Assembly (NCBI GenBank): GCA_022953095.1
Contig: JALJCR010000001.1
Location: forward strand, 186,001 to 250,000
Direction: 5' to 3'
DNA: 64,000 nt
From: Qipengyuania sp. ABI-127-1
GTDB taxonomy: Bacteria; Pseudomonadota; Alphaproteobacteria; Sphingomonadales; Sphingomonadaceae
The notes under the pieces are model-generated. The model was not told the origin of the DNA. It searched no databases and saw only the letters and a list, made by a program, of their open reading frames with translations. Of this stretch, positions 43,215-51,625 are shown piece by piece. Position numbers and translations under genes: made by a program. How positions within the stretch are numbered: the stretch's first letter is position 1; each line of letters starts with the position of its first letter.

Positions 43215-43979
43215 TTAGAAGCTGACGCGCGTGCCGACGTAAACGGCCTGATCGTCCTCGACCCCATCGGTAAGAGGGGCCAGGCGATTGTTGTCCTTCG
43301 ACAGGCGGACGCCCGCGGTCAGATTGAGGTTGCCGACCACCCGATAGGAGGTGCTGATATCGACGCTCTGATTGCCTGCACCTTCGAAAGTGCGCGGCGA
43401 GCGCCCGGCATTGTCCTGCTTCTCCAGCGCGAGGCGTGAATTGAAGCGGCTGGGCTTTTCGACCTTCTCGCCCTTGTCCGGTGCATAGGTCGAAAGATCG
43501 GGCATGCCCATGTCGCGCAGGCCGACCGAGACGGTGGTCGGCTTGGCGGGCTGGGCGAAGCTCTGATAGCCGCGCGCCACGCCCAGATTGAAACTGGTCT
43601 GGCTGATCGCGAGAACGCGTTGATCGCGTTCGCCATCGCCAACCGAATCGATTGCGCTGCGAACCGAAATCGCACGTGCCGTTGCATCGTCCACGCGCAC
43701 GGCCACGGTCACCGTGCGATCCTGTGCCAGCAGCGGCTTGCTTGCGGGAGTGAAGCGGAGCCCGTCTTCGCCCATCACTGCGGCGACGCGCGCGGCAAGC
43801 TGCGGGTCGACCCTAGCCGGCGTGAACGGCAGGTAAGAAACTGTTTCGGGAAGAGCGGCCTTCGCATCGCCTTGCACCACGGCGAGGCCGGTCGCGGGAA
43901 TCATGAGCGCCAGACCGGCAACAGCCAGCATCGCAGGTGCGCGTCGCGCTCTGCCCTGACTTTTTACCGATTCCGCCAT
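43215..43979 (-). CDS. exported protein with beta-barrel-like C-terminus, 254 aa
   Basis: Unrecognised. After a basic start (MAESVKSQGRARRAPAML) a hydrophobic signal (AVAGLALMIPATGLAV, about 18-33) is seen. The C-terminal third has alternating strands (SVDISTSYRVVGNLNLTAGV, then AVYVGTRVSF) and ends in Phe, the signal for outer-membrane barrel insertion, but only a few strands are present. It may be a small outer-membrane protein or a periplasmic protein that joins a barrel. GAGGGAAG lies about 12 nt before the ATG. Confidence 0.6.
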   Translation of the reverse strand: MAESVKSQGRARRAPAMLAVAGLALMIPATGLAVVQGDAKAALPETVSYLPFTPARVDPQLAARVAAVMGEDGLRFTPASKPLLAQDRTVTVAVRVDDATARAISVRSAIDSVGDGERDQRVLAISQTSFNLGVARGYQSFAQPAKPTTVSVGLRDMGMPDLSTYAPDKGEKVEKPSRFNSRLALEKQDNAGRSPRTFEGAGNQSVDISTSYRVVGNLNLTAGVRLSKDNNRLAPLTDGVEDDQAVYVGTRVSF

Positions 43980-44315
43980 TTTCAATACGCTTCCCTCTTC
44001 TACCGGACTATCAAGCCAGAAATCTCTTGAATGGTTCCTGACTCCGGCACCGTTGATGCCGATTCCTTTTGTGTTCCGAAGCGAGACTAGCATTCCTTTG
44101 TGCCATGGCCAGCTTTTCCACAGACCATCTCGGCAATTGGGAAAAAGTGTTGCCGAGTTTCCACAAGCACTTGTCGTCGGCTCGCCCGAGCGAAACGGGA
44201 TTAAGGCCGCATTCACGCGTATGGGGGTGAGTGTCGCTGCGAACAGCCCTATGCCTTGCTCCGATGCGAGCAGGCTTTATAGAGCCTTGAAACCCGCAGG
44301 ATACCAAGGACCGAC
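43980..44315. other. 336-bp divergent intergenic region with DnaA-box-like sites and a hairpin
   Basis: No gene is supported. The centre holds TTTTCCACA (44114-44122), matching the DnaA-box consensus TTWTNCACA, and GTTTCCACA (44157-44165), one mismatch. Between them is a perfect 8-bp inverted repeat, CTCGGCAA (44129-44136) and TTGCCGAG (44150-44157). Both flanking genes start away from it, so the region probably contains their promoters. Confidence 0.5.
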
Positions 44316-44762
44316 ATGAGCGCTTTCGCAACCTTCCGCCGCCCCGCTACCATCGCGATCGCGGTCGCGGCCACAATCGGTCTCGCGGCCTGCGGCGGGC
44401 GCGAACGGCCCCAGGCGGATCTTGCCGCGGCGCAGGTCACCACGATCGGCGTCAATTCCTATCTCTGGCGCGCCGCCCTGGACGCGGTCAGTTTTGCCCC
44501 GCTGCTCCAGGCGGACAGCAATGGCGGCGTGATCGTGACCGACTGGTATGCCAATCCGAGCAATCCGGGCGAGCGGATCAAGATGACGATCACCATCCTC
44601 GATTCGGATTTGCGCGCGGACGCTCTTCGCGTTGCCGCCAGTCGCCAGATCAATCAGGGTGGAAGCTGGGTCGATGCACCGATCCAGGCGGCCACCGTCC
44701 AGAAGCTGGAAGACATCATTCTCACCAAGGCGCGCGAACTGCGCCGCCAGGCCGTCAGCTAA
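44316..44762 (+). CDS. DUF3576 lipoprotein, 148 aa
   Basis: Lipoprotein signal ending in LAAC-G (cysteine near residue 26), then a compact domain (IGVNSYLWRAALDAVSFAPL, later GGVIVTDWYANPSNPGERIK) typical of DUF3576, a family found mainly in Alphaproteobacteria. The protein presumably sits on the periplasmic side of the envelope; the role is unknown. It precedes leuS-lptE-holA on the same strand, suggesting a link to outer-membrane assembly. Confidence 0.82.
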   Translation: MSAFATFRRPATIAIAVAATIGLAACGGRERPQADLAAAQVTTIGVNSYLWRAALDAVSFAPLLQADSNGGVIVTDWYANPSNPGERIKMTITILDSDLRADALRVAASRQINQGGSWVDAPIQAATVQKLEDIILTKARELRRQAVS

Positions 44763-44768
44763 TTGCGC

Positions 44769-44791
44769 GAAGGCGCCGCGAAAGCGCCTTC
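44769..44791. terminator. hairpin between DUF3576 gene and leuS
   Basis: Perfect 8-bp stem GAAGGCGC / GCGCCTTC with a 7-nt loop, 7 bp after the stop codon. There is no T-run, so it may only attenuate or stabilise the transcript ends. Confidence 0.4.
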
Positions 44792-44824
44792 CCATAGCTT
44801 GCAAAATCCGTAAACGCGGCTCGC

Positions 44825-47341
44825 ATGAGCAGCGATACCCGTTTCGATCCGGCCAGCGCCGACGCGCGCTGGCAAAATGCGTGGGACAAGGCGCAGACCT
44901 TCCGCGCCGACAGCAAGTCCGAGAAGCCCAAGAGCTACGTGCTCGAGATGTTTCCCTATCCTTCGGGACGGATTCATATCGGGCATGTCCGCAACTATAC
45001 GATGGGCGATGTGCTGGCGCGCTACAAGAAGGCGACCGGGCACGAAGTGCTGCACCCGATGGGCTGGGACGCTTTCGGCATGCCGGCGGAAAACGCGGCG
45101 ATGGAAAAGGGCGTGCATCCCGGCGGCTGGACCCGCGACAACATTGAGCACATGAAGGCGCAGTTGAAGCGCCTCGGCTTCGCGCTCGACTGGAGCCGCG
45201 AGCTCGCGACCTGCGAGCCCGACTATTACGGTCACGAGCAGGCGCTGTTCATCGATCTGTACGAAGCGGGCCTCGTCTATCGCAAGGAATCAGAGGTCAA
45301 TTGGGACCCGGTCGACATGACCGTGCTCGCCAACGAGCAGGTGATCGACGGCAAGGGCTGGCGTTCGGGCGCGGAAGTCGAGAAGCGTAAGCTCAACCAG
45401 TGGTTCCTCAAGATCACCGATTTCGCCGAGGAATTGCTCGAAGGATTGGGCAGCCTCGACAATTGGCCCGACAAGGTTCGGCTGATGCAGGAAAACTGGA
45501 TCGGCAAGTCGAAGGGGCTGGAATTCAGCTTCGATCTCTCGAGTGGCGAGAGGCTGCCGGTCTATACCACGCGCCCCGACACGATTTTCGGCGCTAGCTT
45601 CGTCGCAGTTGCCGCCGACCATCCGGTGGCGCAGTCGCTCGACAGCGAAGAAGCCAAGGCCTTCATTGCGGAATGCAAGAAGGGCGGCACGACCGCTGCC
45701 GAGCTGGAGACGGCGGAGAAGCTCGGCTTCGATACCGGTATCACCGCGAAGCATCCGTTCACCGGCGCGGACCTGCCCGTCTTCATCGCCAATTTCGTGC
45801 TGATGGATTACGGGACCGGCGCGATCATGGCCGTGCCGGGCCACGACCAGCGCGACTTCGAATTCGCGACCAAATACGGCCTGCCGATCCCGCGTGTAGT
45901 TGCGCCCAGCGTGGATGACGCGGACAAGCCTTTCGACGGCGAAGCCGAGGCGGGGGAAGGCGTGATCGTCAACTCCGATTTCCTCGATGGAATGGACGTC
46001 GAGGACGCCAAGCGCGAGATCATTCGCCGGATCGAGGATCAGGGACGCGGCACGGGCAAGACCGTGTGGCGCCTGCGCGACTGGGGCGTGTCGCGCCAGC
46101 GCTATTGGGGGACGCCGATCCCCTTCATCCATTGCGAGACCTGCGGCGTGGTGCCTGCGCCCAAGGAGAGCCTGCCGATCACCCTGCCCGAGGATGTCGA
46201 TTTCCAGACACCGGGCAATCCGCTGCTGCGCCATCCGAGCTGGAAGCATGTCGATTGCCCCCAATGCGGCGGCAAGGCAGAGCGCGAGACCGACACGCTC
46301 GACACCTTCATCAACTCTTCGTGGTATTTCCTGCGCTTCGCCAGCCAGCCTGCGGACAAGCCCTTCGATGCGGAGGAAGTCGCCAAGTGGATGCCCGTCG
46401 AACAGTATATCGGCGGCATCGAGCATGCGATCCTGCACCTGCTCTACGCCCGCTTCTGGACCCGCGCCTTGGCGCATATGGGCCAGATCGAGGTGAAGGA
46501 ACCCTTCGCTTCGCTGTTCACGCAAGGGATGGTCACGCACGAGACCTACAGCCGCAAGGAAGGCGGCAAGACGGTCTATTACGCCCCCGACGAGATCAGC
46601 CGCGAGGCCGAGCAGGCGCTGCTGACGGCAGATGGCGGCGAAGTCGAGATCGGCCGCGTCATCAAGATGTCGAAGTCGAAGAAGAACGTCGTCGATCCCG
46701 ACACGATTATCGACACCTACGGCGCGGATGCGGTGCGCTGGTTCATGTTGTCCGACAGCCCGCCCGAACGCGATCTACCATGGTCCGAAGCGGGGATCGA
46801 AGGCTGCTCGCGCTTCGTGCACCGCCTGTGGCGCTTGTTCGCTGCTTACGACGCAGGAGCCGAAGGCGAGGACAAGGCGCTCGCCAGCAAGGCCCACCAG
46901 ACCATTGCCGCCGTTGCCGAGGACATCGAAGCGCTGGGCTTCAACAAGGCGGTCGCGCGCATTTACGAGCTGACCGGCGCGGTCGAGAAGGCAAAGCCCT
47001 CTTCCAGCCGCAGCCATGCCATCCGTAGCCTCGTCCAGCTCGTCGCGCCGATGATGCCGCATCTGGCCGAAGAGGCATGGGCAACGCTCGGCGAGAGCGG
47101 CATGGTTGCCGATGCCGTCTGGCCGCAAGTCGATCCCGCGCTGCTGGTCGAGGACGAGGTGACCATCGCCGTCCAGCACAAGGGCAAGCTGCGCGATACG
47201 CTCACCGCGCCCAAGGGAGCCTCGAAGGAGGTTCTCGAAGCCATGGCGCTCGCCAGTGAGAAGGTGCAGCGTTCCATCGACGGGGCTGAGATACGCAAGA
47301 TCATTGTCGTTCCCGACAGATTGGTGAATATCGTCACCTGA
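44825..47341 (+). CDS. leuS: leucyl-tRNA synthetase, 838 aa
   Basis: Charges tRNA-Leu. Class I signature [13 protein letters not shown] (about 46-58), CP1 editing domain (about 220-420, with [20 protein letters not shown] split around the catalytic Thr-rich loop), zinc-site cysteine pairs around 437-482, and the KMSKS loop [14 protein letters not shown] (about 613-626), followed by the anticodon-binding helices and C-terminal domain. Length is normal. The stop overlaps the lptE start by one base (TGATG). Confidence 0.97.
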   Translation: MSSDTRFDPASADARWQNAWDKAQTFRADSKSEKPKSYVLEMFPYPSGRIHIGHVRNYTMGDVLARYKKATGHEVLHPMGWDAFGMPAENAAMEKGVHPGGWTRDNIEHMKAQLKRLGFALDWSRELATCEPDYYGHEQALFIDLYEAGLVYRKESEVNWDPVDMTVLANEQVIDGKGWRSGAEVEKRKLNQWFLKITDFAEELLEGLGSLDNWPDKVRLMQENWIGKSKGLEFSFDLSSGERLPVYTTRPDTIFGASFVAVAADHPVAQSLDSEEAKAFIAECKKGGTTAAELETAEKLGFDTGITAKHPFTGADLPVFIANFVLMDYGTGAIMAVPGHDQRDFEFATKYGLPIPRVVAPSVDDADKPFDGEAEAGEGVIVNSDFLDGMDVEDAKREIIRRIEDQGRGTGKTVWRLRDWGVSRQRYWGTPIPFIHCETCGVVPAPKESLPITLPEDVDFQTPGNPLLRHPSWKHVDCPQCGGKAERETDTLDTFINSSWYFLRFASQPADKPFDAEEVAKWMPVEQYIGGIEHAILHLLYARFWTRALAHMGQIEVKEPFASLFTQGMVTHETYSRKEGGKTVYYAPDEISREAEQALLTADGGEVEIGRVIKMSKSKKNVVDPDTIIDTYGADAVRWFMLSDSPPERDLPWSEAGIEGCSRFVHRLWRLFAAYDAGAEGEDKALASKAHQTIAAVAEDIEALGFNKAVARIYELTGAVEKAKPSSSRSHAIRSLVQLVAPMMPHLAEEAWATLGESGMVADAVWPQVDPALLVEDEVTIAVQHKGKLRDTLTAPKGASKEVLEAMALASEKVQRSIDGAEIRKIIVVPDRLVNIVT

Positions 47342-47829
47342 TGCGTATCCTCCTCGCCAGCTTCGCTTCTGTTCTGCTTGCCGCCTGCAGCCTGTCGCCC
47401 ATGTATGGCGGGGGCGGTAGCGGTGTGGTCGCGCAGTCGCTGGCGGCGATCGATGTGGCGCCGATCGAAGGGCGTGCGGGCTGGCTGGTACGCAGCGCCC
47501 TGGAAGAGCGGTTCGGTGCCGCTGGGCAGGCGAGCCCGCGATACCGGCTCGAAGTGCGGCTCGACGATCAACTCGAAGGCCTGGCCGTGCTGCGCGACGA
47601 TACGATCAGCCGCGAACGGCGCATTTTGCGCGCGCGGTACCAATTGGTGGATCTCGCGACCGGCGATATCGTGCTCGATGCCACCGACGGATCGGATGCG
47701 GGGATCGACGTGGTGTCTTCCGAATATGCGACGATTGCAGCGGAACGCTCCGCGCTCGAAAACCTTTCACGGGACCTCGCCCAGCGGATCGTCACCCGCG
47801 TTGCGCTGGTGCTGCGCGACGACCGGTGA
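47341..47829 (+). CDS. lptE: LPS-assembly lipoprotein LptE, 162 aa
   Basis: Outer-membrane lipoprotein that plugs the LptD barrel and helps insert lipopolysaccharide. The signal [17 protein letters not shown] gives an acylated cysteine at about residue 16, followed by LSPMYGG, a common LptE start. The rest is a two-layer alpha/beta domain (YRLEVRLDDQLEGLAVLRDD; RRILRARYQLVDLATGDIV). Position between leuS and holA is the standard alphaproteobacterial arrangement and supports the call despite low family conservation. Confidence 0.87.
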   Translation: MRILLASFASVLLAACSLSPMYGGGGSGVVAQSLAAIDVAPIEGRAGWLVRSALEERFGAAGQASPRYRLEVRLDDQLEGLAVLRDDTISRERRILRARYQLVDLATGDIVLDATDGSDAGIDVVSSEYATIAAERSALENLSRDLAQRIVTRVALVLRDDR

Positions 47830-48872
47830 AACTCACCAACCGCGATTTCGCGGCCAAGGGGCGCGCGGCGGCGCAGAGCTGCTCGATCTTTTTCTTCTGC
47901 GGGCAGGACGAAGCGGGCGCCAATGCGGCTGCGAACGATCTTGTCTCCTGGCTGCCCGATCCGGGCGAGCGAGTGGAGCTGTCCGGCGCCGAGCTGCGCG
48001 GCGATCCCGCGAAACTGGGCGACGAGGCGCGTAGCTCATCGCTGTTCGGCGATCGGCGGCACATCTGGGTCCGCGCTAGCGGCGAGGAAGCTCTCGAAGC
48101 GCTCAAAGTGCTGATCGAGACCGGCGAGGCGGGTGCCGGCGAAGCTTGCCCGGTGATTGTCATTGCCACCTCCGCCACCGACAAGTCGCGCAGCGCCAAA
48201 CTGCTAGACAAACGCAAGGATGCGCTGGTGGCGATGTTCTATCCGCCCGACCTGCAATCCGTCACACGCGCTGTGCGTGCACTGGCGGACGGGGCGGGCG
48301 TGCGGCTCGGCGGAGACCTGGCCGAACGCATCGCGCGGGCGGCCAATCTCGACGTCCGGCTGGCGCGGAGCGAGGTCGAGAAGCTCGCTCTCTATCTCGA
48401 TGCCAGCGCGCAGAGCCCGCAGACCGCGACGCCTGAAGACCTCGATGCGATCGGCGCTGCGAGCGAGGACGATGGTTTCGCGCCGCTGGTCAATGCGGTG
48501 ATGGGCGGGCAGGCGGCCAAGGTGGGGGTCGAGCTGGCGCGTATGAAGCAGCTTGGCCTCAACCCGGTCGGCGTACTGCTTGCCTTCGAACGGCGCGCGG
48601 CGCAGCTTGCACGGATTGCGGCGGCGCTCGGCTCGCGTCCCTTCGGCGATCTCAATCGGGCCGAAGAAGCGCGGCTTGGCATCTTCTTCAAAGAGAAGCG
48701 CGAGATCGGCCAGCAATTCGCGCTGTGGCGGCACGGCGACAAGCTCGACCGGCTGACGCAGCGCCTCGTCGGCCTGCACCGCGATCTGCTCACGAACAGC
48801 CAGGCGGCCGAATTGCTGCTGGCGCAAGGTCTTGCCGATATTGCGAGAGTCGCGGGCGCCCGGGCTCGCTAG
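47826..48872 (+). CDS. holA: DNA polymerase III delta subunit, 348 aa
   Basis: Clamp-loader subunit that opens the beta clamp. N-terminal AAA-fold block FFCGQDEAGANAAANDLVSW (about 19-38) without a catalytic P-loop, as usual for delta; SSLFGDRRHIWVR (about 69-81) and the C-terminal collar domain (GVLLAFERRAAQLARIAAAL) follow. The start is GTG, overlapping the lptE stop by 4 nt (GTGA). The gene ends 7 bp from the convergent lptA. Confidence 0.93.
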   Translation: MKLTNRDFAAKGRAAAQSCSIFFFCGQDEAGANAAANDLVSWLPDPGERVELSGAELRGDPAKLGDEARSSSLFGDRRHIWVRASGEEALEALKVLIETGEAGAGEACPVIVIATSATDKSRSAKLLDKRKDALVAMFYPPDLQSVTRAVRALADGAGVRLGGDLAERIARAANLDVRLARSEVEKLALYLDASAQSPQTATPEDLDAIGAASEDDGFAPLVNAVMGGQAAKVGVELARMKQLGLNPVGVLLAFERRAAQLARIAAALGSRPFGDLNRAEEARLGIFFKEKREIGQQFALWRHGDKLDRLTQRLVGLHRDLLTNSQAAELLLAQGLADIARVAGARAR

Positions 48873-48879
48873 GCGCCGC

Positions 48880-49428
48880 TCAGTTCTCGGGAACCGAGAA
48901 TGTCCCTGTCACGCGACCTCCCGATTCGCCCTGGCCTGTAACCGAGGAGGAACCGCTGGCGCGCCCATCGACGCTCGATACGCCGCTCGCCAGATCGATC
49001 ACCAGCCGTCCGCCGTTGAGTGTATCGCCGCCGCGGTTGAGGCGGACATTGCCCGCCATGGTGATGATCCGGCGATTGAAGTCATAAACTGCCGTGTCAC
49101 CGCGCGCGCGCTCGTTGCCGCGTGACACGGTCACCCCGCCGGTCGCCATGATCCGCTGGATGGAAAGACTGCCCGCATCGGAATAGTTCACGATCGTGCG
49201 CGCAGCGCTGAGATTGAGCCCCGCCTGCGTGATCTGGACATTGCCCGAAAGCACCACGCGGTTCTGCCGGTCCTGCAGTTCGATCCGGTCGGCGGCATAG
49301 GAGACCGGCGCGTTCGAATTGTGCCCGGCGATCGCCTGGGCGGAAAGCTGGATGCCCGCGAATGCGGTCGCCGTGACGGCGAACGCGCCGAGGCCCCAGC
49401 GGGCGATGGTGGGGAGCAGGTGCTTCAT
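48880..49428 (-). CDS. lptA: LPS transport periplasmic protein LptA, 182 aa
   Basis: Forms the periplasmic beta-jellyroll bridge for lipopolysaccharide between LptC and LptD. The signal peptide ends near AQA-IAG (about 33). The OstA-like repeats are visible: DRIELQDRQNRVVLSGNVQI, IMATGGVTVSRGNERARGD and IITMAGNVRLNRGGDTLNG. A Ser/Gly-rich tail follows. The start overlaps the lptC stop by one base. The ATPase lptB, usually next in Alphaproteobacteria, is absent here because the convergent holA follows. Confidence 0.92.
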   Translation of the reverse strand: MKHLLPTIARWGLGAFAVTATAFAGIQLSAQAIAGHNSNAPVSYAADRIELQDRQNRVVLSGNVQITQAGLNLSAARTIVNYSDAGSLSIQRIMATGGVTVSRGNERARGDTAVYDFNRRIITMAGNVRLNRGGDTLNGGRLVIDLASGVSSVDGRASGSSSVTGQGESGGRVTGTFSVPEN

Positions 49429-50096
49429 CAGGGCATCCTCAGCTTGCCGGGCTCCATGCGCAGCCGCGCATTGCCCGTCAGGGTTATGGTGCGTGCCGAA
49501 AGATCGGCGGTCAGGCGATCGGCGCGAAAGGTCCCGGCAGGAATAGCTCCATCGACACCGCCCGCGCCGACGAGCTGCTTGTTGGCCAGATCGACCGAAA
49601 CGTCGCGCGCCACCATGCGATAGCCATCGGCGGCCTGCATGCGCATCGGACCGATGATCGAGACGACCTCCTCGTCGATATCGTATTGCCCGGCCCGGGC
49701 GCTGACCCGCGCGGGTCCGTCGTCGAGCAACAGCCGCGCGACGAGATCGTTCATCCGTACGATACCCTCGGCGCTCGATCGCTGGACTGCCTCGCCCGCA
49801 GTCAGGGAAAAGGGCCGTCCCTTATCGTCCGCGCCGCGATACAGCGCATTGTCGACCCGCAGGCGCTCATCGATGATCGCCACCTTGTTGCGATCTAGCA
49901 GGAAGCTCACTTCGCCGCGCGGGCTCAGCGGCGTTATCACCATCAGCGCGGCGATCACCCCGACGCCCATCGGCAGCGCGCGAGCAAGAAAGCTGACCAA
50001 GCGGTCGTGCGTCCCGCCTGGCTCGGCCCAGTGCTGGCGTTCATGCCGCCGCTCCTTCGCCTGAGCTGTTTCGATCCTGCGATGCCGGATTGCCAT
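49428..50096 (-). CDS. lptC: LPS export protein LptC, 222 aa
   Basis: Inner-membrane anchored component that receives LPS from LptBFG. One membrane helix (LPMGVGVIAALMVITPL, about 41-57) after a basic cytoplasmic segment, then a periplasmic jellyroll (VSFLLDRNKVAIIDERLRVD; TADLSARTITLTGNARLRME). The gene follows rnd by 24 bp and is coupled to lptA. Confidence 0.9.
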   Translation of the reverse strand: MAIRHRRIETAQAKERRHERQHWAEPGGTHDRLVSFLARALPMGVGVIAALMVITPLSPRGEVSFLLDRNKVAIIDERLRVDNALYRGADDKGRPFSLTAGEAVQRSSAEGIVRMNDLVARLLLDDGPARVSARAGQYDIDEEVVSIIGPMRMQAADGYRMVARDVSVDLANKQLVGAGGVDGAIPAGTFRADRLTADLSARTITLTGNARLRMEPGKLRMP

Positions 50097-50120
50097 GGTG
50101 TCGCCCTGCGCGTTCGATCC

Positions 50121-50738
50121 TTACATGTGGCTGAAGATATCGTGATCGGCCCAGCCGGCCACGTCGAGCCGCGCGCGGGTGGGCAGGAAGTCGAAGCACG
50201 CCTGCGCCAACCCGGTGCGGCCTTCGCGTTCGAGGCGCTTGTCGAGTTCGTCCTTCATGCGGTGAAGGAAGCGCACATCGCTCGCGGCATAGTCGCGCTG
50301 GGCCTCGTTCAGATCCGGCCCGCCCCAGTCGCTCGACTGCTGCGCTTTCGAAATGCTTTCGCCGAGCAGCTCTTCCACCAGCATCTTGAGGCCGTGACGG
50401 TCGGTATAGGTGCGGGTCAGCTTGCTGGCGATCTTGGTGCAATAGCAGGGCGTGGCCATTACGCCGAGGTAATGCTCGATCGCGGCGAGGTCGAAACGCG
50501 CGAAATGGAACAGTTTCAGCCGCTCGGGATCGGCCAGAACCGCCTTGAGATTGGGCGCGTCATAGCTGCTGTCGGGGCCGAAGCGCACGAGATGCTCGTC
50601 GCCCTTGCCATCGCTGATCTGCACGACGCACAGCCGGTCGCGGATCGTGACGAGACCCATGGTTTCGGTATCAACGGCCACCGGGCCATCGGCGAGGACG
50701 CCTTCGGGAAGGTCTTCTTCGTGGAAATGCACTGCCAT
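50121..50738 (-). CDS. rnd: ribonuclease D-type 3'-5' exonuclease, 205 aa
   Basis: DEDDy-family exonuclease trimming RNA 3' ends. The acidic residues are in VAVDTETMGL (about 20-29), HFARFDLAAIEHYL (about 79-92) and RDYAASDVRFL with the tyrosine (about 152-162). It is about 170 residues shorter than E. coli RNase D because the C-terminal HRDC domains are absent, the usual form next to lptC in Alphaproteobacteria. It heads the rnd-lptC-lptA run. Confidence 0.9.
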   Translation of the reverse strand: MAVHFHEEDLPEGVLADGPVAVDTETMGLVTIRDRLCVVQISDGKGDEHLVRFGPDSSYDAPNLKAVLADPERLKLFHFARFDLAAIEHYLGVMATPCYCTKIASKLTRTYTDRHGLKMLVEELLGESISKAQQSSDWGGPDLNEAQRDYAASDVRFLHRMKDELDKRLEREGRTGLAQACFDFLPTRARLDVAGWADHDIFSHM

Positions 50739-50816
50739 GGGCCAGCGCCTTAGGCCGATTGGGGATTGTAGGGAAGGGGTGCTGGTCCGCCGCGCCACCC
50801 CGGCTACAATCGCGCC

Positions 50817-51497
50817 ATGACCGACACCATCCCCGATAGCTGGCAGCCCGTGCTCGATCCGGTCCTGGCAACCCCGCAGGCGCGGCAGCTGGGCGGCTTT
50901 CTGGTGGTCGAAGAACAGGCGGGCAAGGCGATCTACCCGCCGCGCGGTCGCCGATTGAAGGCCCTCGAACTGACTCCGCTCGACGCGGTGAAGGTGGTGA
51001 TCCTCGGGCAGGACCCCTATCACGGGCCGGGGCAGGCGATGGGGCTGTGCTTCGCGGTGCCCGAGGGCGTGAGGGTCCCGCCGAGTCTGGTCAATATCTA
51101 CAAGGAACTCGAGGCCGATCTCGGGGTGCCACGGCCCGATCATGGCGACCTGAGCAAATGGGCGAGGCAGGGTGTGCTCCTGCTCAACAACACGCTGACG
51201 GTCGAGGCGGGGCAGGCTGGCAGCCATGCGGGGCGCGGTTGGGATGCGATCACCGACGCTTGCGTGGCGGCGGTGGCGGCGAGGCCGGAGCCCAGCGTCT
51301 TTATCCTGTGGGGCAGCCATGCGCAGGCCAAGGCAAAACGGATCGAGGGCCTTCGCAGCGGGCGGCACTGTGTGATCGAAAGCCCGCATCCCAGCCCGCT
51401 TTCGGCGCATCGCGGTTTCTTTGGATCGAAGCCGTTCAGCCGGGCCAACGCCTTTCTTGCCGAAAACGGACGCGGCGCGATCGACTGGCAGCTATGA
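50817..51497 (+). CDS. ung: uracil-DNA glycosylase, 226 aa
   Basis: Removes uracil from DNA in base-excision repair. Family 1 motifs are intact: the water-activating motif [15 protein letters not shown] (about 62-76), the uracil-stacking region [13 protein letters not shown] and the C-terminal [17 protein letters not shown] (about 190-206) with the catalytic histidine and minor-groove loop. The gene is divergent from rnd. Confidence 0.95.
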   Translation: MTDTIPDSWQPVLDPVLATPQARQLGGFLVVEEQAGKAIYPPRGRRLKALELTPLDAVKVVILGQDPYHGPGQAMGLCFAVPEGVRVPPSLVNIYKELEADLGVPRPDHGDLSKWARQGVLLLNNTLTVEAGQAGSHAGRGWDAITDACVAAVAARPEPSVFILWGSHAQAKAKRIEGLRSGRHCVIESPHPSPLSAHRGFFGSKPFSRANAFLAENGRGAIDWQL

Positions 51498-51625
51498 CAT
51501 CCATGCTCGGCGCGTAAGCGTTGCCACAAAACGCTTCCTGCCTCGGGTGTGCGGCCGGTGGCGAAGCGGCTTTTCAGCCTTGCTCCCATGTGCCAGTCTC
51601 GCGGGGGAGAGAGGGAGGGTTTCCT

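Noticed and set aside
44114..44165. A chromosomal replication origin
   Set aside because: Only two DnaA-box-like words, no AT-rich unwinding region beside them, and none of the usual origin neighbours (dnaA, hemE, parAB, gidAB) in the window.
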